Source of the DNA: Chrysochromulina tobinii
Lineage: Eukaryota; Haptophyta; Prymnesiales; Chrysochromulinaceae
DNA: 61,938 nucleotides
Assembly: GCA_001275005.1 (NCBI GenBank)
Contig: JWZX01003158.1
Coordinates: 1 to 61,938, forward strand
Direction: 5' to 3'
The notes beneath the pieces are model-generated. The model saw nothing but the letters and a program-made list of their open reading frames with translations. It was not told where the DNA came from and ran no database searches. Positions 11,902-21,572 of this stretch are shown here, piece by piece. Made by a program: the position numbers and the translations under genes. How positions within the stretch are numbered: position 1 is the stretch's first letter; each line of letters opens with the position of its first letter.

Positions 11902-14900
11902 CTACACCCCGGTCACGCGCTCTCCAAACCTGTCGGGCTGCGGCAGGTAAAACTCGTCGTCGACGCCGTCGACGACGAGCGGCGCGTCAGGTGCGGATGC
12001 CTTGGCATAGACGTGTGTGACGAGGCGGCGGCCCTCGGGCGCGCCGGGCGCGACGTGCGCGTCGAAAAAGTGGAGCAGCTGCTCGCGCGTGACGCCGCGC
12101 AGCCGCTTCGCCGAGCGCCACGGACGGCCGTAGTCGTACCGGCGCGTGACGATCTCAGTCCAGAGACGGCTTGCCTGCTGGCCGAGCCGCTGGTCGACGT
12201 CGGTCACCTGCGAGGCTAGAGCCTCACGCACGGTCTTGAGTTCGCTCTCGGGCAGCTGCGCGAGCGTCGGTCGGAAGCTCTGGAGGAAGGCGTCGATGCG
12301 TCGCTCGACCTCGGGTGGAGGCTGGATGGCCGACTGCACGGAGAAGACGAGGGAGCGCACGCCCTCGGATTCGGACACAGACGACTGCACGATGTAGCCG
12401 AGCTGCTGCTTCGTGCGCAGCTCGCCGTACAATGGCTGCTCGATCAGCTGGCTGAGCACAGCGAGGCACAGCCAATTGTCGCCATCTTCCTTGCCGACCT
12501 GACAAAAGACCTCTGTGGCTGAGTTGGCTTCGGCCGCGTTGGGCGCCACGTACTGTCGCAGCGTGCGCCCCACCGGGACGATGCGCACGCGCCGGCGCGG
12601 GATGCGCTCGGGCGCGAGCGCGCTGCTCGCGGGCAGCGCGGCCGTCACCTTGGCGGTGATCGCCTCTGCGTCCGCTGCGTCCAGGTTGCCCGCGAAGAAG
12701 CACTCAAGGAGGCTCTCCGGGAGAAGAGCGCCTTGGAAGCGTCTCACGTCGTCGATGCTCGCCTTCGAGACGGCGGCCTGCTCGGACGGGTCGCAGATCT
12801 AGTCAGTGGCAACCAGAGTGGCACACAAGGCCAATCCGTGGCAATCAAGGACATCAGTGCGATCACCTGCAGCTGCTCGATGGGATAACGCGGGGTCTCG
12901 AGCGCGAGCTGCCGGTAGTACGAGCACAGCCCGACAGGCTGGCGCTTCTCGAAGTTGGCGAGCTCCTGTTGCAGCGCCTCGCGCGTGCGCTCGAAGACGC
13001 TCGGCTCGAGCGCGGCCGTCTTCACCTGCGCCGCCACGTACTGGAGCAGCTCGGGCAGGCGCGAGCTGTACCCGCTCGCTGTCAGGAAGAGTCCGTTGTA
13101 CTCGGCGCCTACGCCCGCCCCGAGACCCGCGAGGCCCGCTTGGTAGGTCGACTCCTGCAGCGTGTCGCCGAGTGTCGACTGGAAGAGCTGAGCGGTGATC
13201 GACGCCTCCGCCGATGCATAGAGGAGCGGTGAGCGGAAGAGGAAGAAGGCGAACGCGCGCGGCCGCTTGAACGTCGCATCCTGCAGAAAGTGGAGAGTGA
13301 GCCCAGGCCGGTTGGCAAGCACCGTCGGCGCCACCTCAGGGCGCGCCGGCTGGATGCACGCCGCCCTGGCGCCGCCGCATTTGAGCGCAAAGTCGGTCGG
13401 GATGAATGGGTTGGGGAGCGGCGGGCGGAGCTCGGCGGGCGAGATCGTGGCCTCCCAAGCCTCCACCTCGCGCGTGAGCGGCAGCGTGGCGTACTTGGTG
13501 CCGTAGATGGGCTCGGTCAGGCTTGCGGGCACCTCGAGCTGCTTGGCGACGAGCGTGATCAGCGCGTTGCGCGGCTGGCGTGTCCAGTCCAGCATGAAGG
13601 CCGCGCCCACTTCCGTGCCTGACCCGACCAGGTTGGGACCGCTGATCCAACGGTCGGGCTCGAAAAAGGGCAGGCTGCCGCTGATGTCGGTGGCGAAGTC
13701 GCTCGGGCGCGAGGGCTCTGCATACTCGAAGCCCGTCCGCGCCATCGTGCGGTACTCTTCCACTACGTACGGCGGCACGCCCGCCTCGCTCAGGGTACGC
13801 AGGTACGCGAAGAGCAGGCCGCTCACGTCACGCCACTTGGTCAGGCCGAGGGGCGTGAGGTCGATGGAGACCGAGAGGATGACGAAGGCGCGCGAGAACT
13901 CCTCGACGTTCGCATCGAGCCCGTTGGCGAGCCCCTTGCGCTTGAGCAGCGGCAGCAGCCCGCCCGGCCCGCGGTTGCGCACGAGCAGCGACCACACGCC
14001 CTCCGGCTTTGCGTCCAGCCACTCGTTCAGGTTGGTCACCGGAAGGCACCATGCGACCTTGAGCTCGCGCATCTCCTTGACGGGCACCATGAGCGTCGCC
14101 CTCGGCGGCTCGCGCGCCGGGTTGAACGGCAGCGGCAGCCCGTCGTACGCGCTTGAGGCGCCTGGCAGAGCAGGGCGCGCCGCGGGCACCGCCGCAAAGT
14201 GGCGCAACGCGAGGCTCTGGAGCTCATCGAGGGGTTGCGGACCGACGAGCGCGAGCGACATCTGGTCGGCCTGGTAGAAGCGCCGATGGAAGCTGAGCAG
14301 CGCGTCGCGTGTCGCGTCGTCGCCATCGTGCAGCGTGCGTCGGTTGCCCGTGCTGAACTTGGAGTACGGGTGGTTCGGGTCCGCGCGTAGCTTGAACAGC
14401 TCCTCGTACCGCCAAAAGTCCGACTGCAGGTTCTTCGAGTGCTCGGACTCGATGGCACTCACTTCGCGGCCGGTGGCCGCCGGCGTGAATAGCGGCGCAG
14501 TGAAGAAGCCAGCGAAGCGCTCGAGCGCGCCGGGCAGCCCCGAGCCCTGCACGTCGAAGAAGTAGTTGGTGTCCTCGCTCGCAGTGTATGCATTATTGGA
14601 GCCACCGTAGTTGGCGATGTACTGCTCAAACCCACCCTCTTCAGGGAAGGCTTTGGTGCCGAGAAAGAGCATGTGCTCGCAAAAGTGGGCAAGCCCGGGC
14701 AGCGAGGGGGGGTCACTCATGGAGCCGACCAGAACGTCCATCGACGCGGCACCCTTGGCGGCGTCCGGGTCCGAGGCGAGGAGCACGCGCAGGCCGTTGG
14801 CGAGCACGAGGCCGCGAAAGCTACGGCGGTCGAGTGCCGCTTTGGCGACCGAGTAGACGAGCGTTCCTGGCGGCCCGGCGGCCGCAACAGCGCCGCCAGC

Positions 14901-15071
14901 ACGCAGCACAGTCGGTGCGGCCGGAATCGTCGCCGTGAGGCCAAGGATTGCGGTGATAATGGCACGGCGTGTCACGGCATTCGAGGCCGCGGCGGAGGAG
15001 CCGGAGGCGGTTGTGGAAGACGCTGCGCGCCAGCCCACAGGAGGCAAGAGGCGCTGAGTTCGCACCCGCAT
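11902..15071 (-). CDS. IDE: Insulin-degrading-enzyme-like M16 zinc metallopeptidase
   Basis: Two exons (12867-15071 and 11902-12798) give about 1033 residues, the usual length of full insulysins. Zn-binding HFCEH is at residues 129-133 with the downstream Glu in AIESEHS, followed by IDE signatures such as SNNAYTASEDTNYFF and HPYSKFSTGN. The C-terminal half carries KQQLGYIVQS. The intron joins EQLQ to ICDPSEQ in phase 0. The enzyme degrades medium-sized peptides. The N terminus is unusual: an Arg-rich leader, then RRAIITAILGLTATIP and an Ala-rich end, like a bipartite organelle signal, so a mitochondrial or plastid-lumen location is possible. It is divergent from the J-domain gene across 229 bp. 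Confidence 0.92.
12799..12866 (-). other. Intron of the M16 gene, degenerate TGATTGCC repeats
   Basis: A 68-nt GT-AG intron (donor CTGCAG then GTGATC; acceptor GACTAG then ATC). It interrupts the conserved peptidase frame and contains TTGATTGCCAC, GGATTGGCC and GGTTGCCACTGA, echoing the decamer of the introns at 30820-30872 and 45506-45637. No clean flanking duplication is visible, so it may be an older member of the family. Confidence 0.75.
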
Positions 15072-15300
15072 CGACGACGATCGGACGCCGAAAATTCGTC
15101 AAAAGTTTGCGCGCGCTGGCGCGGCATCACTCAATGTCGCTGCGAGAAAGCATCTGTAAATGTAAACAAAAAGCTCCTGCCATTCGGACGGCGGTCAAGT
15201 TTGAAATTGTCCGAGATCCGAAGAGATATGAGACTCGTGTCCAAAAAAACCGAGGAAACGAATCCAAAATGGGTGGGCTCTGGCGCGGTCGGCACCGTCC
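15072..15300. promoter_or_regulatory. Divergent promoter interval, M16 peptidase / J protein
   Basis: 229 bp separate two head-to-head starts (15071 minus, 15301 plus). It is more A/T-rich than the flanks, with aaatgtaaacaaaaagc and ccaaaaaaaccg. No TATA box is convincing. Confidence 0.5.
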
Positions 15301-16281
15301 ATGGGGGCGACACCCAACATAGAGCCGCTGAGCATCACCGTCGCGTCAGTGCTCGCTGCGCGCAACTACTTTGAGGTAATTGGCCTCGAGCCGTCGCGGT
15401 GCTGCGGCACCGAGCTCAAGAGCGCTTACAAGAAGACGGCGCTCAAGGTGCATCCCGATAAGTGCGAAGATTCTCGCGCGATTGAGGCCTTCCGCCGGCT
15501 GCAGGAGGCGTTCAAGGTCCTATCGGATCCGATGCTCCACGCGCGCTACACGCAGCACCTCGCGTCCGCGGAGACGCGCGCGGCCGCCGGCCGCGCCCAC
15601 GCCCGGAGCGCGGCATATGCGCAGCGCGCCAAGATGAGCAAGGACGAGCTCGAGCGGCAAGTGCGCGAGATGATGGCGCGGCAGAGCAAGCAGCAGCCGA
15701 TGGCAAGCAGTGAAGCAGCGCGCAAGGCCGCCGAGCAGCGCGTGGCACGCGAGCGCGAGCGGCAGCAGCGCCTCGAGAGGGAGGAGAAGCAGCGGCAGCA
15801 GGATGCGATGAAGCGGCGAGCAGAGGCGGAGAAGGCGCTGAACTCGGCGCGTAACCGCACGCCGCGCACGCCGAAGCCCAAGGCCGAGGAGGTGCTCGAC
15901 CCGGAGGCCATCAGGGTCGCCAAGGAGCGCGAGAGGCGGCGCGCGGCTTCGATGGGTTTCCTGTCCGACCAGATGGGGTGGGCACGCGCCACGAGCCGCG
16001 AGGATGCGGGCAGCGCACGCGGCAGCGGCCGGCAGGGCTCGACCCGACGCAGCAGCAGCCCCGGCAGCGACTCGGAGCGCAGCCCGGGCAGGCAACGGCC
16101 GAGCTCCGCGCGCAGCCCCGTCGCAGAATCGCCATTTGGCGAGCTGCGCTCCCTGCGCCGTGCGCAAACCGAGCGCGCACTCAACCGGCCGGTGCCGGCG
16201 TCATCCTACCTGCCGCGGTTCATGCACGCGAAGCCGACAAGTACGGTGACGGTGTCGGCGACCGTGTGCCAGCAGATATGA
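15301..16281 (+). CDS. J-domain (DnaJ/Hsp40 family) co-chaperone
   Basis: The 326-residue product has an N-terminal J domain at about residues 21-90: NYFEVIGLE, then the Hsp70-activating HPD at 51-53 (LKVHPDKC), then AFKVLSDPMLHARY. There is no Gly/Phe region or zinc finger, so it is a class C (type III) J protein. Residues 100-190 are a charged helix rich in Gln, Arg and Glu, and the C-terminal third is Ser/Arg/Pro-rich. It would stimulate the ATPase of an Hsp70 partner; the partner and location cannot be read from sequence. No targeting leader is evident. It is head-to-head with the M16 peptidase gene and convergent with the glycosyltransferase-like gene at 16907. Confidence 0.9.
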   Translation: MGATPNIEPLSITVASVLAARNYFEVIGLEPSRCCGTELKSAYKKTALKVHPDKCEDSRAIEAFRRLQEAFKVLSDPMLHARYTQHLASAETRAAAGRAHARSAAYAQRAKMSKDELERQVREMMARQSKQQPMASSEAARKAAEQRVARERERQQRLEREEKQRQQDAMKRRAEAEKALNSARNRTPRTPKPKAEEVLDPEAIRVAKERERRRAASMGFLSDQMGWARATSREDAGSARGSGRQGSTRRSSSPGSDSERSPGRQRPSSARSPVAESPFGELRSLRRAQTERALNRPVPASSYLPRFMHAKPTSTVTVSATVCQQI

Positions 16282-16906
16282 GGCGACCGGCGGGCCGATC
16301 ACCAGGTAGGAGCCGCGCAGCCGCGGCAAGCGCGGCAGCAGCAGCAGCGGCGGCGCCCGGCGGGCGACGCCGAGATGGATCGAGATTGATTAGGTACAGG
16401 GCCACATCAGAGCCACGAAACTTCGGCATGGGCAGGAACGTATCATGGCACTGGTCATGGGCATGATGGTTTGCGTGAGGTCGTGGGGAGGCCGATGCAG
16501 GCGGCGGCACAGCGAAATCGCAAAGGTGGTGAGCGTCACTGGGGTGCATATGTCATCAGATTCGTGGTCGAGATCGGACCTGGCCCACATGTAAAGATGG
16601 GTGCACGTTGATGGGGCCGGTGTCTTGCTCTTGGAGTATCAGCTGCGATTGCGCGGTGTGGTGCGATTTATAACTTACCGCACATATTTAATAATTAAAT
16701 TATTAACATTTAATCCCGGATATTTGATATTACTTACCGCACTCGAGCCTCATCGGCTCATGCTAACAAAAGACAAAACGACACATTCCGTTCGATTTAA
16801 ATATGCTACGACTGTGTTTCATTTTGCTTCGAGTTGGAGTTCGCCTCTGGCGTACTCGCTTCCGCCGGGGCGCGCGCACACCCGCGTCGCAGAGCTCACA
16901 AAATCC
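16282..16906. other. Intergenic region with AT-rich island
   Basis: No gene is seen between these convergent 3' ends. Positions 16668-16800 form an A/T-rich island inside GC-rich DNA, with a 19-nt palindrome (TTAATAATT, A, AATTATTAA) near 16688-16706 and a repeated motif ACTTACCGCAC spaced about 60 bp apart. It may hold transcription ends of both genes. Confidence 0.6.
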
Positions 16907-18445
16907 TCAATACTCGGGCACCCACTCGCCCCTGTGGCGCAAGTATGCAGGCGGATCGACGGCGGCATCGATAAACGGCCCCGCTCCTCCGCCAAGGCCA
17001 CTCAGAGTACTCCCTAGCTTGCTCCTTGTTGCCTTCAACCCCTCACACTCGGCCCACAGCGTGGCGGGGGCCGGGCTGCTAGGGAGCATCAATGCTGCCG
17101 CTCCGCCCGGCATTTGAAGGATCAGGTCGACTGCCTCGCACCGTGACGCGCCACGCAAGTCGAGGCGCGCCGCCACGAGGGGTGTACTGCTGCTCCTCGC
17201 GCCACCGCCGTACACAGCGCGGATCGCTTCGCGTACTTGAAGGGAGCCGTTGAGATGCAGCCACAGACGCGAAAACCCCGACGGGGCTGGATGGAACCAG
17301 CTGTGGTCGGCCGCCCCCGGCAGCACTGACCGGTACGCGGAGCCCACAGGCGATGCGGCCACAGGGTACGTCGTCTCGAGCACTGCGGTTGAGTTGCGAA
17401 ACTGGTACCGGTACACGTGGCCGCCCACGGTGCGCGCACTGGCGCGGCTGTGGAACTTAAAGACGAAGGAGCGATACATGAGCTCGAGGAAGAGGACGTC
17501 GCCGCGTACGCAATGCTTGTACAGGTCGGCTGGCATGAGGAGGCTCAGCAGGACGGCGTCGGCAAAGGGGGCACGCCACGTGCCCTCGAGATGATTCCAC
17601 AGCTCGGCAAAGATACTCGCATTGAGGACGAGGAGAGGGTCGTCGGCAATGTCGCTGTCCGGTGCCGGCAGCAGCTCCTCCTTAGTGATCAGCTCCTCCC
17701 ACGCCTGCCAGTCGCGTCCGATTGCCATGCGCGGGCCGTGGGCCTCCCACGCCCCGATTTTCAACAGCTTGCTCACCCACGGATGCATCGAGCAGTAGGA
17801 GCGTGCTCGCGCATGCGTGTCGACGTGCGGCGAGCGCTCGATGTCGAGAGTCGGCGAGCGGCCGCGGTGGTCGGCGTACCAGAGCGTGTTGCTGCTCTGA
17901 ATGATGGCGCTCACGCTCACGTCTTTCCACACGAAGCCGTCCGCATCCGTAACCAGCACGTGAGATGCTCGCATTTCGTCTACGGCGATCGAGGCGCCAT
18001 ACGCACGCTTGATGGTGCGCCAGATGGCACCATAGCGCAAAAGATCTTCGACACTTGCAAAGGGCCGCGGTGCAAGGCAGCCAATGGCCTCGGGCATGCG
18101 GTGTACGTCTGCGAAGCTCGCGTTGGAACTGCGCTCGCGAAGGGCAGTGGCAAACGAACGCAGGAGCACCCCACCAACTTGCGGCTTGAGCGCTGCAAGC
18201 TCCGCATCATCGGTGGCCAGCAAGAGCACGCGTGCAGTTGCGTACAGTTCGGGAGCGTTGGTGATTAGCGAAGTTAGCAGCTGGATCGTCGGGCGAACGT
18301 CTACCTGGCGATCGCCTGCTGGCGGCCGAGTTGAGATGACTATTGCAAGTGCGGCAGCACCTCCATGATGGCGCACGCGCAGTGGCTGTCCTACGGGTGT
18401 GGGTGCGCACCTTTGTGCTACGAAAGTCTCAGCTTGCTGCGACAT
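16907..18445 (-). CDS. Putative glycosyltransferase-like protein
   Basis: About 512 residues from the ATG at 18445; an upstream in-frame ATG at 18490 adds an Arg-rich stretch. The fold cue is a Rossmann-like start (LAIVISTRPP, ARVLLLATDD) followed by SHVLVTDADGFVWKD, whose DAD resembles the metal-binding DxD of GT-A glycosyltransferases. Further hydrophobic and Trp-rich blocks (WSKLLKIGAWEAHG-like, AELWNHLEGTW) and an all-beta C-terminal third (DHSWFHPAPSGFSRLWLHL) follow. I do not recognise a named CAZy family. No transmembrane anchor is visible, so an upstream exon could be missing. It is divergent from a GT61-like gene 325 bp away, which supports a shared glycan role. Confidence 0.5.
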   Translation of the reverse strand: MSQQAETFVAQRCAPTPVGQPLRVRHHGGAAALAIVISTRPPAGDRQVDVRPTIQLLTSLITNAPELYATARVLLLATDDAELAALKPQVGGVLLRSFATALRERSSNASFADVHRMPEAIGCLAPRPFASVEDLLRYGAIWRTIKRAYGASIAVDEMRASHVLVTDADGFVWKDVSVSAIIQSSNTLWYADHRGRSPTLDIERSPHVDTHARARSYCSMHPWVSKLLKIGAWEAHGPRMAIGRDWQAWEELITKEELLPAPDSDIADDPLLVLNASIFAELWNHLEGTWRAPFADAVLLSLLMPADLYKHCVRGDVLFLELMYRSFVFKFHSRASARTVGGHVYRYQFRNSTAVLETTYPVAASPVGSAYRSVLPGAADHSWFHPAPSGFSRLWLHLNGSLQVREAIRAVYGGGARSSSTPLVAARLDLRGASRCEAVDLILQMPGGAAALMLPSSPAPATLWAECEGLKATRSKLGSTLSGLGGGAGPFIDAAVDPPAYLRHRGEWVPEY

Positions 18446-18770
18446 GTGTAGAATGCGTGAGCGAGCTCGGCGGCGACGCACGGTGGGCATGCATTGGAGT
18501 GGTTCGATTTGTCAAGTCTACAATTCTCCGAGGACACGTATGACAGCACTTATGACGTGACACCTCTAGGAAGATCATCTCCGCCAACACCCTTCCACCA
18601 CAGCTGGCTTCCGGAGCACATTCGATAGTGACTTTGACTTGACTTCAAGTTGCAGAACGCTACGCGGCCTAAATAGGCAAGTCAAATAGGAATTCACTGT
18701 TGGAGTCAAATCGGCATTGGTAGGCACCCTCATACTCCGAGTCCGCTGTCGTCTCACTCGTTAACTAACT
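18446..18770. promoter_or_regulatory. Divergent interval between two glycosyltransferase-like genes
   Basis: It holds a 54-bp element (18575-18628) found again at 28617-28670, followed by cttgacttcaag and taaataggc. It is a plausible promoter or 5' UTR for the GT61-like gene. Confidence 0.5.
18575..18628 (+). repeat. 54-bp dispersed element, copy 1
   Basis: It matches 28617-28670 at 50 of 54 positions without gaps. Both copies lie upstream of plus-strand genes and are followed by repeats of cttgact. It could be a promoter module, 5' UTR homology or the remnant of a dispersed repeat. Confidence 0.8.
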
Positions 18771-20102
18771 ATGAAAAACTTTGAAATGCATGCAACCATG
18801 AAAATTGATGGGTTGGGTGCCTTGACCGGACCTCGCCGCCAACTGCGAATGATCGCCCATGAGAGCCTGCATCGCTTGGATTTCGCGGTGGAGCACTTGG
18901 CTGGAGCCTGGTCGCTGCGCAACGCGTGCGTTGTCTACCAAGCTCATGGCCGCCAATTGAGCGCCCAGTTCGTGAGCTTTGAAGGCCGCACAGCACACAT
19001 CCTGGCATTCTCAGAATACCGCTTCAGCTTTGTGCGTGTTTCGAATGTGCGAGCTGCGCGGAGCTCCGAGCGCGAGCGATACCGCCGCAGGTGTGCCGCA
19101 CGATCGTTGGGAATCGCCGCTCCGCTCCTGCAAAACAATCTCTTCCATGCCCTCTACCATGCAGTGCCTCTTCATTCAGACACAATCGGTCGCTCGGCGC
19201 TTGTAGAGGCGGCCACGTTCATCCCGCTGCTTGCGCACAAGGCCAGGATGCTTCCGAACTTAACATCTTCTTTTGAGTGGCGTGCATGGGAGCTGACGCT
19301 TCGTGCCTTGACGGCACGGACTGCATCGCAGATCGCGGCTGACGTGCGGAATCTGCTGCGCAACGAATGCACATGCTTCGACCTTGTTCTCGGATCGACT
19401 GGAGCCTTTGGGCCTGCGGCATCGAACGCAGCGCCTGCCATTCGCGCCTTTCGGGACGCTGCGGTGGCGCACGCTCGGGTCAGTTTGGGTCAGTTTGGGC
19501 AGTTTGGGAGCTCCCAGGGAGCTCGGGTCAGTTTGGGCAGCGCGCTCCCTGCCGCATGGGCACCACGACTCTCCTCCCGGTCTCCGCCGTTTGTCTTCAT
19601 TTGTCGATCGCAGACCCGCGTCCTCGTCAACCAAGATGAGCTTGTGGGCTTCCTTGGACCTGAGGTGGTGCAATCGGTGCAGATTGAGAGTTTGCCGCTC
19701 AGCCAGCAACTGACGCTCATTGCTGGAGCGAGTGGCATGGTGGGGGCGCATGGGCAAGCGATGGCGCTGCTCGTGTTCCTTCCTGCAGACTCTCGGCCCA
19801 CAGCCGTCATCGAGGTGCTTCCACCCCCACCGGAAACCGAGTCCGGCTTGCAGGTGAAGCCACCATACTGGCAGCTCTACTCGTCCTTGAGCCACGCCAT
19901 GGGAAACACGCACGTGCAATTCAGCGCAGCGCTTGCACCGCCGTGCTCGCGCTTCACTCATGTCGTAAACAAGGCGTTGGCGCCGCCAGATCGCATGCTG
20001 AGGTGCAACCTCTCGCTCGTAGGACACACTCGTCGGGAATTCCTCAGAAAGGTCCGTAGGCTTCATTATAGGCTTCACGCGAGCACGGCCAGCCTCAGTT
20101 AA
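18771..20102 (+). CDS. GT61-like (EOGT/DUF563 type) glycosyltransferase
   Basis: The 443-residue product matches the GT61 plan. An early QNNLFHALYH block is followed, in the C-terminal domain, by LPLSQQLTLIAGASGMVGAHGQAM, written here in parts: LPLSQQLTLI, then GASGMVGAHGQAM. This corresponds to the family's late-domain motif in which a loop before the GAHG-like turn binds nucleotide sugar. GT61 enzymes add xylose, arabinose or GlcNAc to glycans or proteins in the secretory pathway. No N-terminal membrane anchor is visible, so the true start may lie in an upstream exon. An in-frame 48-bp duplication (19473-19540) adds 16 residues of SLGQFGQFG-type sequence. Confidence 0.65.
   Translation: MKNFEMHATMKIDGLGALTGPRRQLRMIAHESLHRLDFAVEHLAGAWSLRNACVVYQAHGRQLSAQFVSFEGRTAHILAFSEYRFSFVRVSNVRAARSSERERYRRRCAARSLGIAAPLLQNNLFHALYHAVPLHSDTIGRSALVEAATFIPLLAHKARMLPNLTSSFEWRAWELTLRALTARTASQIAADVRNLLRNECTCFDLVLGSTGAFGPAASNAAPAIRAFRDAAVAHARVSLGQFGQFGSSQGARVSLGSALPAAWAPRLSSRSPPFVFICRSQTRVLVNQDELVGFLGPEVVQSVQIESLPLSQQLTLIAGASGMVGAHGQAMALLVFLPADSRPTAVIEVLPPPPETESGLQVKPPYWQLYSSLSHAMGNTHVQFSAALAPPCSRFTHVVNKALAPPDRMLRCNLSLVGHTRREFLRKVRRLHYRLHASTASLS
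19473..19540 (+). repeat. GTCAGTTTGGG repeats with a 48-bp duplication
   Basis: The motif GTCAGTTTGGG or a variant occurs four times in 68 bp. The block gctcgggtcagtttggg is repeated at a 48-bp distance around an inverted gagctcccagggagctc. It is in frame within the GT61-like gene. Confidence 0.8.
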
Positions 20103-20963
20103 GCTGACATGAGCCTCAAGATGAGCTACTCTCGGTCCCTCACTGCTCACACCTACTACAGTGGCCGAGCCGCGCTGGGGGTACCGAGTGTAAGGTGTCG
20201 CTGAGACTTGCAGAACCGGCTCCGACGTGCTGACTGTGTGACTCGGTGACCCCACAACTCCCCACCGTCTGAGCTCTAATGACCATTAGGGTTTGTGGGG
20301 TCCCATGATTTCGCAGGTGGGTGTGTGAAATCACAGGAACCTATGAATTCACGCCTACCCGCGATTTCACAGGGGAGTGCGATTTCACACTAAGGCCTGT
20401 GATTTCACAGGAGGGTGTGATTTCACGCCCGGGGGTGTGATTTCGCAGGGGGCTGTGATTTCACGCCCAGGGGTGTGATTTCGCGGGGGGCTGTGATTTC
20501 ACGCCCGGGGGTGTGATTTCGCAGGGGGCTGTGATTTCGCGTCCGGGGGCGTGATTTCACAGGGGGCCGTGATTTCACCCCCGGGGGTGTGATTTCATGG
20601 CTTCTCGAAATCACACCCCCCCCTGTGATTTCACACACTTCTGTGATTTCACACCCCAACCTACGAAAACGCACCCTACTGACGAATCGCATGGACCTCT
20701 GTCCGGCGGGGGTTTAAGTTAAAGTTATCTACTGGAGCGCCTTTTGCACCATGGAAGAAAATGGACATGTAGACTAGGGAGGGATTATATCACACATACC
20801 TTGATTTCAAACTGAGTGGTAGCCGATCAATTGATCATCAGTACCGTACGACACGTAACTCAATCGCGCCAAGCATATCGCCGCAACAACAACTGGGCTG
20901 CACCTCGAAATGAACGTCTTTACCAGTCTCACAGACCCACCTCCGAGGACGCGGAGGTGAATC
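20103..20963. other. Intergenic region without recognised gene
   Basis: A convergent interval dominated by the minisatellite at 20305-20670. The remaining parts (20103-20300 and 20690-20926) show no protein-like frame or RNA gene that I can recognise. Confidence 0.7.
20305..20670. repeat. TGTGATTTCRC minisatellite, 19-20 bp monomers in ~38-bp dimers
   Basis: About 17 degenerate monomers of the form tgtgatttcacgcccgggg or tgtgatttcgcagggggc are arranged in tandem. In the centre they alternate, giving a dimer of about 38 bp. A run near 20600 switches to the reverse complement (gaaatcacacccccc), so the array has internal inverted symmetry. Confidence 0.9.
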
Positions 20964-20996
20964 TCACAGACCCACCTCCGAGGACGCGGAGGTGAA
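20927..20996 (-). repeat. Tandem duplicated 35-bp hairpin at a gene 3' end
   Basis: Two perfect 35-bp copies (20927-20961, 20962-20996). Each contains cacctccg, a 6-nt loop and cggaggtg, forming an 8-bp stem. The second copy encodes the last residues (SSEVGL) and the TGA of the minus-strand gene; the first lies just downstream. It might act in 3'-end formation. Confidence 0.85.
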
Positions 20997-21389
20997 CATT
21001 GTTTTGTAGGCGCTGCTCACATCGAAGCGGGCGGGCGGAGCGGCCTCCGTGTGCCAGCGCTTGGAACCTTGCGACCCAAACCACGGCGTGCCTGGATTGT
21101 ACGTCTCCTTTTTGCTTGCCAGCTCCGAGTAGCGCGGGCCCGTGGCGGCGGACGCCACTTTGCCGCGCTGCAGATACGCCGGGCCAATGATGCGCTCGCG
21201 GCCTGTGGCTTCAAAAAAGGATCCCACTGGGGCGTTGTATGCGCCAGTGTGCGACATATTGCCTGCGGTGAAGCGATCACCGATCTCACCGATCGTGCCA
21301 CCAGGCTTATGCAGCAGGTGAGCATAGGGCCCGTTCGGCGAAGCCATGAGCTCCTGTCCGCCAGTCATCGAGCGCGTCTGGACCGGCAT
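20964..21389 (-). CDS. Small conserved-looking protein of unknown function
   Basis: The ATG at 21389 begins MPVQTRSMTGGQEL; an in-frame ATG at 21455 is less likely because the preceding residues look like 5' UTR. The 141-residue product is Gly/Tyr/Pro-rich without membrane segments: HKPGGTIGEIGDRFTAGN, ERIIGPAYLQRG, KETYNPGTPWFGS. Short proteins of this style, with regularly spaced Gly, Pro and Trp/Tyr, are common among flagellar microtubule-inner and associated proteins, but that is only an impression. The end of the frame lies in a duplicated hairpin. It is head-to-head with the SET methyltransferase gene, 183 bp away. Confidence 0.55.
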   Translation of the reverse strand: MPVQTRSMTGGQELMASPNGPYAHLLHKPGGTIGEIGDRFTAGNMSHTGAYNAPVGSFFEATGRERIIGPAYLQRGKVASAATGPRYSELASKKETYNPGTPWFGSQGSKRWHTEAAPPARFDVSSAYKTMFTSASSEVGL

Positions 21390-21572
21390 GACTCCAGGTG
21401 GTGGCCTACCTTTTCGTACATGTATTTGGGGAACTTCTGGAAACTTCCAGAGCAAAAATTTTGAGGACTTGGTTCAGGAGGGGTAAAGAAGTGTCCTCTT
21501 TGCGCCGCTCGCTCGCTCTTCACGTGTCGCTGGAAAAAAGGAGCGTGTGAACCTGTGAAGGCTCGGAAAAAA

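Noticed and set aside
20305-20670. CRISPR array
   Set aside because: Repeats are degenerate tandem monomers with no unique spacers; the surrounding genes are eukaryotic.
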